A stretch of 64,000 bases of DNA from the NCBI RefSeq assembly GCF_003049665.1, contig NZ_PYWM01000008.1, positions 1-64,000 on the forward strand. The letters are read 5' to 3'. Of this stretch, positions 17,297 through 26,002 are shown one piece after another. How positions within the stretch are numbered: position 1 is the stretch's first letter; every line of letters begins with the position of its first letter. The notes below the pieces were generated by a model that did not search any database, was not told the DNA's origin, and saw nothing but the letters and a program-made list of their open reading frames with translations. Source of the DNA: Lysinibacillus mangiferihumi. Its GTDB lineage: Bacteria; Bacillota; Bacilli; Bacillales_A; Planococcaceae. The position numbers were made by a program, and so were the translations under genes.

Positions 17297-18378
17297 TTAT
17301 TTTGCTAATTGAAAATGTGCTAGATTGATAGCTGCGTTTAAATCCCTATCCATTTTATGACCGCATACACATTCGTATGTTCGGTCAGACAACTTCAGGT
17401 CCTTTTTTATGTTTCCACAACTTGAACACATTTTTGAAGATGGATACCATTTATCAGCTTGCTTTTGAACTCATACAAACATTGCTTCGCCATAGCTTTC
17501 GATAAATGTCTGTTCTTCATCATCCCTTTGATGTTCAACGTCTCCATTACAATTCGATATGGCTTGGTTTTCACCATATCATTTGTACTTTGATGAAGAT
17601 GGTTCTTTCTGATATTTGATAATCTTCTATGCAGGAGTTGTATCCTCTTTTCGATTTTTATAACGTTGCTTGTTTTGACAAAACGGTTTCCCTCCTTATT
17701 CATTTCATATTTACGAGAAACTTGTCGTTGCAACCTACGAAGGCATTTCTCAGTCTTTTTAACGACATTAGTTTTATTGATATTTTTATATACTGCACCA
17801 TTTGAACAGACCGCTAATGCTTTTATACCAATATCTATCCCTAAAGAAACATCTGTTAATTCTTCTTGACTGGTTTCTTGTTCGATTCCTATTGATAGAT
17901 ACCAATACTTATTGTCATAACTGACTCTTGGATTATTGTATTTAACACCAATAGGTAATGGCTCATTTGTTTTTATCCAACCAACTTTTTCAATAAGCAC
18001 CATCTTTCCATCTTTGACTTTTAACTTTACATTGTCGTTGTAGAATGACTTCTTGCTTTTTCTTTTGCTTTTGAATGTTGGTTTGTTGGCTAGGCCTTTG
18101 AAAAATCTCCTGTACGCATTACAGTCATCTTTTACTGCCTGCTTTGCTACATTGTTAGATACTTCTTTTAACCAAGACAATTCTTTTTTCTTTAATTGAG
18201 TTAATTCTTTTCTAAGAACACCATCAGATATAAACTGCCCACCATTTTTATAATTTTCTTCTTGTTTTGCAAGTGTCCAATTGTAAACAAATCTTGCTGT
18301 TCCTACTGATTGCCATAATTTTTGTTCTTGTGATTTGCTTGGGTATAATCTAACTTTCTTTGCTAGTATCATCCTCAA
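17297..18378 (-). pseudogene. tnpB: IS200/IS605-family TnpB (OrfB), frame broken near the C-terminus
   Basis: Remnant of an RNA-guided nuclease, the IS605 accessory protein. The first 300 codons are intact: helix-turn-helix start (KKVRLYPSKSQEQKLW), first RuvC acid in SLGIDIGIKALAVCSNGA, and second in RIVMETLNIKGMM. At about 17450 a short deletion after FKSK removes around a dozen residues and shifts the frame, so translation ends at 17407. The lost zinc ribbon ([13 protein letters not shown], then YECVCGHKM) and the third RuvC acid ([13 protein letters not shown]) still read in another frame down to TAA at 17297. There is no TnpA nearby. It lies between yqkF and nudF, which are close neighbours in B. 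subtilis. Confidence 0.9.
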
Positions 18379-18588
18379 GTAACTCCCTTTTGAACTGTTT
18401 TGCCGAATTTTTTTGCAAATTTCCCTATTGCGTCATACTTCAAAAGTTATCTCTTATAATCCCTATAAAAAATAACTATATTTTTATACATTTGTATAGA
18501 TTTATTTCAACAGCATCATACCTCCTTCGATTTCTCTACTTGTAATGGTACAATGAACATATCTGAAGAACAAGCGAGGTTATGGGCA

Positions 18589-19134
18589 ATGAAAAAGTTT
18601 GAAGAAATAACGACACAGACGACACCTATCTATAAGGGCAAAATCGTGAACTTACAGGTTGATGATGTCACATTACCAAACGGGAAGTCTGCTAAGCGTG
18701 AAATTATTAAACACCCTGGAGCGGTAGCAATCATTGCCATTACCAACGAAGGCAAGCTCGTAATGGTGGAGCAATATCGTAAAGCGCTCGAACGATCTCT
18801 TGTAGAAATTCCTGCAGGTAAACTTGAAATCGGTGAGGAGCCGATTCATACTGCACGTCGTGAATTGGAAGAAGAGACAGGCTATGGTGCACATCAATTC
18901 AAGTATTTACAAGCCTTTGCCACTTCACCAGGTTTTGCGGATGAAATCATTCATCTATTTGTGGCGACAGATTTGTATCACATTGAACATAGTGCAGAAC
19001 TAGACGAAGATGAATTTGTCGAATTACTAGAAGTTTCGTTGGAAGAGGCACAAGCAATGGTTGCTGATGGGCGTATCTATGATGCGAAAACAGCGTTTGC
19101 TGTGCTGTGGTTGGCATTGCAACAAGAAAAATAA
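18589..19134 (+). CDS. nudF: ADP-ribose pyrophosphatase (Nudix)
   Basis: 181-residue Nudix hydrolase that splits ADP-ribose to AMP and ribose-5-phosphate. The Nudix box is complete: GEEPIHTARRELEEETGYG. It is preceded by LVEIPAGKLEIG and followed by ATSPGFADEIIHLFVA, typical of NudF/YqkG. The frame opens at 18553, but TACAAT just before that point looks like a -10 box. A GCGAGG site sits 9 bp before ATG 18589, which gives the usual MKKFEEIT start, so I use 18589. In B. subtilis it directly follows yqkF; here a dead TnpB element separates them. Confidence 0.92.
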   Translation: MKKFEEITTQTTPIYKGKIVNLQVDDVTLPNGKSAKREIIKHPGAVAIIAITNEGKLVMVEQYRKALERSLVEIPAGKLEIGEEPIHTARRELEEETGYGAHQFKYLQAFATSPGFADEIIHLFVATDLYHIEHSAELDEDEFVELLEVSLEEAQAMVADGRIYDAKTAFAVLWLALQQEK

Positions 19135-19199
19135 AGTTTAGCATAATAGAAGCGGACGAGCATAAGCTGTACAAACCTTGATAGAAAAGGAGCATGCTT

Positions 19200-19712
19200 A
19201 TGTCTCGTACGGTTTCTATATTTTATCACGCATCAATTGTTGCAGTGAGCTTCGTTTGTGGCGTCATCTGCTTTCATATTATTGGAGGGGCGAATGCAGA
19301 GCCTTTTATTTTGTTTATAGAACCTCGTTTAGCAGATGTGGACAGGCAATCTATTGTTCGTTTAGTGTTACCTGTAGCCGCTTCAATCGGTATTGTACTG
19401 TTACTTGCAACACATAGTGTCTTAAAAGTGTTAGTACGTGTTACAGTAGCAATACGCGCAACGTTTTTTGGCTTTAGCTCTGTATTTTTACTACAAAAAC
19501 TTGAAGCATTTTGGCTATATACGATTTGGTGGTTTCCATTTCAGCTTATCTATTGTATATTGTTGCTAGTCCTATGTAATTTACTAGTACCTGCTTGGTC
19601 GAAGCGAAAAATCGGGAAAAAGACGAATGGACGGACAATTTTGTTGAATTTTATCGCTTTTTTCATCATAATAGTTGCTGAGTTTATCGTTATAACGTAT
19701 GTACTCAAATGA
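19200..19712 (+). CDS. Integral membrane protein in the spoIIM position
   Basis: 170-residue hydrophobic protein with about five membrane segments (near 6-28, 58-76, 82-104, 112-132 and 145-165). ATG 19200 lies 7 bp after AAAGGAG; the ATG at 19194 is too close. In B. subtilis the engulfment protein SpoIIM lies between nudF and fur. This protein has that place, but I see no clear SpoIIM motifs and it is shorter (SpoIIM is about 214 residues), so identity is left open. A short basic loop (WSKRKIGKKTNGR) precedes the last segment. Confidence 0.65.
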   Translation: MSRTVSIFYHASIVAVSFVCGVICFHIIGGANAEPFILFIEPRLADVDRQSIVRLVLPVAASIGIVLLLATHSVLKVLVRVTVAIRATFFGFSSVFLLQKLEAFWLYTIWWFPFQLIYCILLLVLCNLLVPAWSKRKIGKKTNGRTILLNFIAFFIIIVAEFIVITYVLK

Positions 19713-19836
19713 TGCATAAAATACGTTCATATGAAGCAACAGCTAAAAACATTAAAAGCTTATTTGAAATCTATTCACTATCTTGTAATAGGATTTACTC
19801 CTTTGGTATAATGAAATAAGTTTAGGGGGGCGTCAC

Positions 19837-20301
19837 ATGGAAAGCCGAATTGATCGTATAAAAAAACAGTTGCATAGTGCTAGTTATAAGCTGACGCCGC
19901 AGCGAGAAGCAACAGTTGCTGTTTTGCTAGAGCATGAAGAGGACCACTTAAGTGCGGAGGATGTCTATCTTTTAGTAAAAGATAAGGCACCAGAAATAGG
20001 TCTGGCTACTGTTTATAGAACGTTAGAATTACTAACAGAGCTTAAAATCGTCGACAAAATCAACTTTGGTGATGGCGTATCACGCTACGATTTACGCCAA
20101 GAGGGAGCTGCGCATTTCCATCATCATCTCGTTTGTATCGAGTGCGGTGCTGTAGATGAAATTCAAGAAGACTTACTTGAAGATGTGGAAGCCGTTGTTG
20201 AGAAACGTTGGAACTTTATTATAAAAGATCACCGACTAACTTTCCACGGTATTTGCTGGCGTTGTCATGATAAAAACGACGAAACGAATGAAGAACAATA
20301 A
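19837..20301 (+). CDS. fur: Ferric uptake regulator family repressor
   Basis: 154-residue Fur-family repressor. The winged-helix DNA-binding domain (about 1-85) has YKLTPQREATVAVLLEHEEDHLSAEDVY and IGLATVYRTLELL. The dimerisation/metal domain has AHFHHHLVCIECGAVDEI, with two zinc CxxC pairs at Cys100/Cys103 and Cys140/Cys143. It represses iron-uptake genes when Fe(II) is plentiful. Its place between nudF and xerD matches B. subtilis fur, which argues for Fur over the related PerR or Zur. A GGGGGG site precedes the ATG and a strong terminator follows. Confidence 0.93.
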   Translation: MESRIDRIKKQLHSASYKLTPQREATVAVLLEHEEDHLSAEDVYLLVKDKAPEIGLATVYRTLELLTELKIVDKINFGDGVSRYDLRQEGAAHFHHHLVCIECGAVDEIQEDLLEDVEAVVEKRWNFIIKDHRLTFHGICWRCHDKNDETNEEQ

Positions 20302-20306
20302 CGAGA

Positions 20307-20360
20307 AACTGTCTGATGAAATCTTACGTATAGATTGCATCAGGCAGTTTTTTGTTTTTT
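20307..20360 (+). terminator. Intrinsic terminator after fur
   Basis: Arms AACTGTCTGATG (20307-20318) and CATCAGGCAGTT (20338-20349), one G-U pair, then a T run. Confidence 0.9.
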
Positions 20361-20504
20361 TATGCATAATGTGATGCTCTATTATTCTAGTAAAGGAATG
20401 ATAAGCCTCTAAGCAAATTACGTTTAAGCTATAGTGTAGGCTTTTCGCACTTTTTTTATAGGCGTGCTAAAATAGAGAATAATTGACAGTGAGGGGGCGT
20501 TGTG

Positions 20505-21407
20505 ATGAATGAATTTCAATATGCAATAGAGGATTATATCCATTTTATCCAGGTAGAGCGGCAATTATCCGTTAATACATTAGCATCCTATCGCCGAGAC
20601 TTAGAAAACTATGTCCATTTTTTGCAAGAAGCTGAGGGAATGGCTGATTTTCGCACTATTGAACGCACAACAATTTTGCGCCATTTAGAGCAACTGCGCA
20701 TGCAAGGAAAGACGAGCCGTACTGTTGCACGCCATATCTCATCCATTCGTAGCTTCCACCAATTTTTACTTCGAGAAAAGCGCACAGAAACAGATCCTAC
20801 GGTGCATTTAGAAATGCCAACGATTGAACAAAAACTTCCAAATATTCTATCGATTGAAGAAATCGAAGCATTGCTGGCAGTACCGAATCGCAGCAAACCA
20901 CAAGGTGTTCGAGATGTAGCAATGCTTGAGCTTTTATATGGTTCTGGCATGCGTATAAGTGAGCTGATTGCACTCGATTTGGCTGATATCCATCTAACGA
21001 TGGGCTTTGTACGTGTATTTGGAAAAGGAGGCAAGGAGCGCATTATTCCGCTTGGTAAAAGTGCTCTTTCTGCATTGGGTGTTTATTTAGATGGTGCACG
21101 AGGTACATTACAGGGGAAATACCCAAAAACAGATGCCTTTTTTATTAATCAACGAGGGAAACGTTTAACAAGGCAAGGTTGTTGGAAATTAATGAAGGAG
21201 CACGCATTAAAGGCGGGCATCCAACATGAGCTTACACCACATACGTTACGTCATTCCTTCGCTACCCATTTAGTGGAAAATGGAGCTGACTTACGTGCAG
21301 TGCAGGAGATGCTAGGGCATGCAGATATTTCCACGACTCAAATTTATACGCATATTAGTAAAACGAGACTTTCAGAAGTCTACAAGCAGTACCATCCGCG
21401 TGCCTAA
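20505..21407 (+). CDS. xerD: Tyrosine recombinase XerD
   Basis: 300-residue tyrosine recombinase that, with XerC/CodV, resolves chromosome dimers at dif. The N-terminal SAM-like domain (about 1-95) contains QLSVNTLASYRRDLENY. The catalytic domain has all residues: GSGMRISELIAL (Arg), VFGKGGKERIIPL (Lys), LTPHTLRHSFATHLVENGADLR (His/Arg), MLGHADISTTQIYTHI (His and nucleophile Tyr). Tandem GTG-ATG starts at 20502/20505 follow GAGGGGG; ATG is preferred. It is placed after fur as in B. subtilis (ripX). No dif-like site was looked for successfully here. Confidence 0.95.
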   Translation: MNEFQYAIEDYIHFIQVERQLSVNTLASYRRDLENYVHFLQEAEGMADFRTIERTTILRHLEQLRMQGKTSRTVARHISSIRSFHQFLLREKRTETDPTVHLEMPTIEQKLPNILSIEEIEALLAVPNRSKPQGVRDVAMLELLYGSGMRISELIALDLADIHLTMGFVRVFGKGGKERIIPLGKSALSALGVYLDGARGTLQGKYPKTDAFFINQRGKRLTRQGCWKLMKEHALKAGIQHELTPHTLRHSFATHLVENGADLRAVQEMLGHADISTTQIYTHISKTRLSEVYKQYHPRA

Positions 21408-21544
21408 CGTGCCTAATAAAAAATAAGTGACAGATAGAGCTTTTTTCTTGTTTAAGGAAAATATATTACTTAGTCGGATGTCTGACCTTTATCCTTTCGC
21501 TTGTTTTTGGTAAAATGGAATCGTGAGATTAGGAGGCAATAATT

Positions 21545-22726
21545 ATGAATAAAGCATTTAAAAAAATCCATGTCGTTGTCATGGATTCAGTTGGGATTGG
21601 TGAAGCACCAGACGCAGCTAAATTCGGCGATGCAGGCGCACATACTTTAGGTCACATCGCTGAAAAAATGAATGGGCTTACAATGCCCGTGATGGAGTCG
21701 TTTGGCTTAGCGAATATCGAACCACTGCAAGGACTGCAAGCAACAAATACACCGCAAGCATACTACGGTAAGATGCAAGAGGCATCTGTTGGGAAAGACA
21801 CAATGACAGGACATTGGGAAATAATGGGTCTTAATATTGATAAACCATTTAAAGTGTATCCTGAAGGTTTCCCTGCCGAACTGATTGCCGAGCTTGAACA
21901 ACGTACAGGACGCAAAGTACTGTGTAATAAGCCTGCAAGTGGTACACAGGTGATTGAAGACTTTGGACAGGAACATATGGAGACAGGGGCTATTATTGTC
22001 TATACATCGGCTGACCCTGTGTTACAAATTGCTGCGCATGAAGAAATCATTCCACTGGACGAACTTTATAAAATTTGTGAGATTGCACGTGAATTGACAT
22101 TACAGCCCGAATATTTAGTAGGACGCGTGATTGCACGTCCATTTATCGGTACGCCAGGTAACTTTACACGTACGCCAAATCGTCATGACTATGCGTTAAA
22201 GCCTTTTGGACGTACAACGATGAATGCTTTGAAAGATGCTGGTCTCGATGTAATTGCTATTGGTAAGATTTCTGATATTTTCAATGGTGAAGGGGTTACT
22301 GAAGCAGTTCGTACAAAAAATAATATGGACGGTATGGATCAATTCGCTAACGTCGCAAGACAAAATTTCCACGGTATTAGCTTCTTAAATTTAGTAGATT
22401 TTGATGCCAATTTTGGGCATCGTCGTGATCCGCTTGGCTACGGTAACGCATTACAAGAGTTTGATGCGCGTCTTCCTGAAATTTTACAGGCAATGACAGA
22501 GGATGATTTACTTATGATTACGGCTGACCACGGTAATGATCCGACATTCCCTGGTACAGACCATACACGTGAATACGTACCACTAATTGTCTATTCACCA
22601 CGTTTTAAAGGTGGAAGCGAGCTTGCTCTTCGCGAGACTTTTGCAGATATTGCAGCAACTGTCGCTGAAAACTTCAAAGTAGAAGCACCACCATTCGGTA
22701 AGAGTTTCTTAAATGATTTAAAATAA
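21545..22726 (+). CDS. deoB: Phosphopentomutase
   Basis: 393-residue, Mn-dependent enzyme converting (deoxy)ribose-1-phosphate to the 5-phosphate, linking nucleoside breakdown to sugar metabolism. It belongs to the alkaline-phosphatase superfamily: first metal site [13 protein letters not shown], phosphoacceptor Thr in [13 protein letters not shown], and later metal ligands in [11 protein letters not shown] and [21 protein letters not shown]. Full length. A GGAGG site precedes the ATG. It lies 13 bp upstream of the pyrimidine-nucleoside phosphorylase gene, whose product it uses, so the two form an operon. Confidence 0.97.
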   Translation: MNKAFKKIHVVVMDSVGIGEAPDAAKFGDAGAHTLGHIAEKMNGLTMPVMESFGLANIEPLQGLQATNTPQAYYGKMQEASVGKDTMTGHWEIMGLNIDKPFKVYPEGFPAELIAELEQRTGRKVLCNKPASGTQVIEDFGQEHMETGAIIVYTSADPVLQIAAHEEIIPLDELYKICEIARELTLQPEYLVGRVIARPFIGTPGNFTRTPNRHDYALKPFGRTTMNALKDAGLDVIAIGKISDIFNGEGVTEAVRTKNNMDGMDQFANVARQNFHGISFLNLVDFDANFGHRRDPLGYGNALQEFDARLPEILQAMTEDDLLMITADHGNDPTFPGTDHTREYVPLIVYSPRFKGGSELALRETFADIAATVAENFKVEAPPFGKSFLNDLK

Positions 22727-22739
22727 GGAGGAATTGTCT

Positions 22740-23990
22740 ATGAATATGGTGCAGCTTTTTGAAAAGAAAAAACAAGGCAAAGAACTGACACAAGCTGAAA
22801 TCCAATACTTTGTTGAAGGCTATACAACAGGTGCTATTCCGGATTATCAGGCGAGCTCATTGCTAATGGCTATTCGCTTACTTGGTATGACTGATGAAGA
22901 AACGTTTTATTTAACGAAGGCAATGATTGAATCAGGTGATGTAATTGACTTAACTTCAATCGAAGGTTTTAAAATTGATAAACATTCTACAGGTGGTGTC
23001 GGTGATAAAGTCACGTTAATCGTCACACCAATTATTGCTTCTCTAGGAATTCCAGTGGCGAAGTTTAGTGGTAAAGGCTTAGGTATTACAGGTGGCACAA
23101 TCGATAAATTAGAATCAATCCGTGGCTTTAAAACAGAATTATCGTCACAAGAATTCATTGATAATGTCAATAAACATAAAATTGCGGTTGCTGGTCAGAC
23201 AGGCAATCTTGTACCTGCCGACAAAAAACTATATGCATTGCGAGATGTGACAGGTACTGTCGACTCTATTCCGTTAATTGCTGCGTCGATTATGAGTAAA
23301 AAAATCGCAAGTGGTGCAGATGGCATTGTGCTAGATGTCAAATGTGGCTCTGGTGCCTTTATGAAAACGGAAGAAGAAGCGAAGAAATTAGCTGAAGCGA
23401 TGACAGCAATTGGTGAAAAATTAGGCCGTAAAGTTGTCGCTCATATTAGCGATATGGATAATCCTTTAGGAAAAATGATCGGTAATAAACTTGAGGTAGT
23501 AGAGGCGTATGCCTTGCTAAAAGGTCGCTTAGAAGAAACGCACGCAGACTTATTAGAAGAGTGCATTATTATTTCTTCTCTAATGTATCAGATTGCGGCT
23601 GGAGTAGATAAAACAACAGCGGTAGCAGCTGTCAAAAAAGTGTTGGAAGATGGCTTAGCAGCTGCGAAGTTTGAGGAATTTATCGTAGCACAGGGCGGCG
23701 ATTTAGCGGATATTGTGCAAAATGACACAGCACATAAGGTGGCTGTAAAAGCAGCGTCAGAGGGTGTTGTAGCGTCGATTAATGCATTGATGATTGGTGA
23801 AGCAAGTGTTAGTCTTGGCGCTGGTCGTTTAACGAAGGAATCTTCGCTTGATTATGATGCAGGCATCCAGCTAGTCGCGAAAAAAGGTGACCGTGTCAGT
23901 GCGGATGAAACAATTGCCTATCTTTATTCAAACAGTGAAATTAACGACGAAACAATCACTAAAGTACAGCAAGCCTATTCAATGGCATAA
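22740..23990 (+). CDS. pdp: Pyrimidine-nucleoside phosphorylase
   Basis: 416-residue enzyme splitting uridine, deoxyuridine and thymidine with phosphate into base and (deoxy)ribose-1-phosphate. The family signature is clear: KIDKHSTGGVGDKVTLIVTP and SGKGLGITGGTIDKLESI, plus KKIASGADGIVLDVKCGSGA. The best start is ATG 22740, 8 bp after AAGGAGG; a TTG at 22734 is too close. Coupled to deoB just upstream. In B. subtilis pdp sits with deoC and nupC elsewhere and a purine phosphorylase is next to drm, so this pairing is a local rearrangement. Confidence 0.96.
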   Translation: MNMVQLFEKKKQGKELTQAEIQYFVEGYTTGAIPDYQASSLLMAIRLLGMTDEETFYLTKAMIESGDVIDLTSIEGFKIDKHSTGGVGDKVTLIVTPIIASLGIPVAKFSGKGLGITGGTIDKLESIRGFKTELSSQEFIDNVNKHKIAVAGQTGNLVPADKKLYALRDVTGTVDSIPLIAASIMSKKIASGADGIVLDVKCGSGAFMKTEEEAKKLAEAMTAIGEKLGRKVVAHISDMDNPLGKMIGNKLEVVEAYALLKGRLEETHADLLEECIIISSLMYQIAAGVDKTTAVAAVKKVLEDGLAAAKFEEFIVAQGGDLADIVQNDTAHKVAVKAASEGVVASINALMIGEASVSLGAGRLTKESSLDYDAGIQLVAKKGDRVSADETIAYLYSNSEINDETITKVQQAYSMA

Positions 23991-24027
23991 GTATAAATAG
24001 CAGAAAACGCTAGTTTATGGTAGCAAA

Positions 24028-24111
24028 GGCGGTGATTCTGCTCAGAACGCACAAAATGTAAGACGCGACAGAGACGGTTGCGGCTTACTGTGCTGAGCGG
24101 AAAGCACCGCC
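24028..24111. repeat. Palindromic intergenic element
   Basis: GC-rich imperfect palindrome. GGCGGTG (24028-24034) then CTCAG face CTGAG then CACCGCC (24105-24111), with about 45 bp between the arms. It lies between pdp and the spoIIA operon, where B. subtilis has dacF. It looks like a dispersed repeat of REP/MITE type, but there is no second copy in the window. Confidence 0.6.
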
Positions 24112-24135
24112 GAAGCGGACAACAACGGCGCAGCA

Positions 24136-24177
24136 AAAAAGTGTTAGATTGATGGCAGTCAATCTAACACTTTTTTT
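24136..24177 (+). terminator. Intrinsic terminator after the deoB-pdp operon
   Basis: Perfect 11-bp stem GTGTTAGATTG / CAATCTAACAC, 8-nt loop, then seven T's. Confidence 0.93.
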
Positions 24178-24401
24178 CGTTCTACTCGTATTGAATACCT
24201 ATAAATTAGCTTTCTACAATGACACACTGACAAAAAATGTAGACGACGTTTAAAACCTTTTGATTTATCCCATACTGCACTTAACCTAAAAGCAATAAGA
24301 ATGTCGATTTGACACTATTTCAAGAGACTTTGCACTAGTTCTGTCAACAGCAAGGATTTGTTATATGGAATGTGGAATTGCACGAGGAGGAGGCGATGTT
24401 C

Positions 24402-24755
24402 ATGCATTTTCAATTAGAAATGGTAACAAGAGAGACAGTCGTTATACGTTTATTTGGGGAGCTCGATCATCATGCAGTAGAGCAAATTCGGGCTAAAATT
24501 TCTACAGCAATTTTTCAGGGGGCTGTAACGACCATCATTTGGAATTTTGAGCGACTATCGTTTATGGATAGTTCAGGTGTAGGCCTAGTGCTTGGTCGAA
24601 TGCGTGAGTTAGAAGCAGTTGCTGGACGAACGATTTTATTAAATCCATCGCCGACAATGCGAAAAGTATTTCAATTTTCAGGCTTAGCTCCGTGGGTGAT
24701 GGATGCAACAGAGGAAGAAGCGATTGATCGAGTTAGGGGGATTGTAAATGGATAA
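24402..24755 (+). CDS. spoIIAA: Anti-sigma F factor antagonist SpoIIAA
   Basis: 117-residue STAS-domain protein that frees the forespore sigma factor SigF by binding SpoIIAB. Motifs: RLFGELDHHAVEQIR and the regulatory loop SFMDSSGVGLVLGR, in which Ser57 is the residue SpoIIAB phosphorylates and SpoIIE dephosphorylates. The frame opens at 24372. An AGGAGGAGG track at 24385-24393 serves ATG 24396 or 24402; the shorter form matches the usual SpoIIAA length. It overlaps spoIIAB by 8 bp, first gene of the spoIIA operon. Confidence 0.95.
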   Translation: MHFQLEMVTRETVVIRLFGELDHHAVEQIRAKISTAIFQGAVTTIIWNFERLSFMDSSGVGLVLGRMRELEAVAGRTILLNPSPTMRKVFQFSGLAPWVMDATEEEAIDRVRGIVNG

Positions 24756-25188
24756 CGAAATGACATTAACTTTTTTAGCAATTAGCGAAAACGAAGCCTT
24801 AGCACGTGTGGCGATCACAGGCTTTATCGCACAATTAGATCCAACAATTGATGAGCTATCAGAATTTAAAACAATTGTCTCAGAGGCTGTTTCCAATGCC
24901 ATTATTCACGGTTATGAAGAAGATGGCAAAGGGGTCGTTACAGTTCATGCAAAGCGTGAGGATGATATTGTAACGGTGTCTGTGATGGATAAAGGTGTAG
25001 GCATCGCGGATGTAAGTCAAGCAATGGAGCCTTTGTTTACGACGAAAAGTGCAATGGAACGTTCTGGTATGGGCTTTACCATTATGGACAGCTTTTCAGA
25101 TCAGTTGACCGTCATGTCCAAGTGGCAGGAAGGTACAACTGTAACGTTTACGAAAAAATTTTATTCGGTTCGCACGGCGGTAATGTGA
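24748..25188 (+). CDS. spoIIAB: Anti-sigma F factor and serine kinase SpoIIAB
   Basis: 146-residue GHKL-type kinase/anti-sigma factor that holds SigF inactive with ATP or phosphorylates SpoIIAA. The ATP site is seen in FKTIVSEAVSNAIIHGYEED (N box), VMDKGVGIADV (G1) and ERSGMGFTIMDSF (G2). Middle gene of spoIIA; it begins inside spoIIAA and ends 10 bp before sigF, so the three products are made in fixed proportion. Confidence 0.97.
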   Translation: MDNEMTLTFLAISENEALARVAITGFIAQLDPTIDELSEFKTIVSEAVSNAIIHGYEEDGKGVVTVHAKREDDIVTVSVMDKGVGIADVSQAMEPLFTTKSAMERSGMGFTIMDSFSDQLTVMSKWQEGTTVTFTKKFYSVRTAVM

Positions 25189-25198
25189 GGTTGCTATC

Positions 25199-25987
25199 GT
25201 GAAGCCGATAGAACAGTCGTCCGATAAGCTTTTGTCACAGGAGGAAATGCGTGATTTAATTGCGCGTTCACAACAGGGCGATCATGAAGCTCGTAAACGA
25301 ATGATTGAGGGGAATACGAGGCTTGTGTGGTCTATCGTCCAACGCTTTACAACAAGGGGCGTGGAGCTCGAAGATTTATTTCAAATAGGCTGCATTGGCC
25401 TTATGAAATCGGTAGATAAGTTTGATTTAGCGTACGATGTGAAATTTTCCACATATGCTGTCCCGATGATTATCGGTGAAATCCAGCGCTTTTTAAGGGA
25501 TGACGGCATGGTAAAGGTGAGTCGTTCAATTCGCGAGCTCAACTTTAAAATCCGCCATGCGACGGATGAATTTATTAAAAATAACGAGCATCCCCCGACC
25601 ATTCAAGAATTAGCGCAGGTTCTTGGCGTCACGACTGAGGAAATTGTGACAGCGTCGGATGCTTTAAGGGATCCAGCTTCCTTGCATGAGCAATTGTATG
25701 AAAGTGAAGGGGATTCCATTACATTAATGGACCAAATGAAGGATGAAAAATCAGAGCAACCGTTTGACTATATTCCGTTAAAAGAAGTGCTGACAAGACT
25801 TGATCCTAGGGAACAATCCATTATTTATTTACGCTATTTTTCAGATTGTACACAAACTGAAATCGCAACTCGTCTTGGCATTTCGCAAGTACAAGTATCT
25901 CGTTTAGAGAAAAAGATTTTAGCGCAGTTGAAAAGTTGGATGGCGACGAGTGCCACGGTAGAACACGGAGTAGAAAAAGACATCTAA
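25199..25987 (+). CDS. sigF: RNA polymerase sigma-F factor
   Basis: 262-residue sigma-70-family factor for early forespore genes. Region 2: GNTRLVWSIVQRF, ELEDLFQIGCIGLMKSVDKFD and FSTYAVPMIIGEIQRFLRDDG. Region 3 is in the middle. Region 4 ends with LDPREQSIIYLRYFSDCTQTEIATRLGISQVQVSRLEKK. The GTG start at 25199 follows a weak GAGG site just after spoIIAB. It is controlled by its own operon partners and, by analogy, transcribed under Spo0A/SigH, although I could not find a convincing SigH promoter in front of spoIIAA. Confidence 0.97.
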   Translation: MKPIEQSSDKLLSQEEMRDLIARSQQGDHEARKRMIEGNTRLVWSIVQRFTTRGVELEDLFQIGCIGLMKSVDKFDLAYDVKFSTYAVPMIIGEIQRFLRDDGMVKVSRSIRELNFKIRHATDEFIKNNEHPPTIQELAQVLGVTTEEIVTASDALRDPASLHEQLYESEGDSITLMDQMKDEKSEQPFDYIPLKEVLTRLDPREQSIIYLRYFSDCTQTEIATRLGISQVQVSRLEKKILAQLKSWMATSATVEHGVEKDI

Positions 25988-26002
25988 GAAAATGGTGACA
26001 GC

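Noticed and set aside
24351-24371. Possible SigH promoter before spoIIAA (AGGATTT and ATGGAAT)
   Set aside because: The two boxes are only about 5 bp apart; SigH promoters need about 11-12 bp or more.
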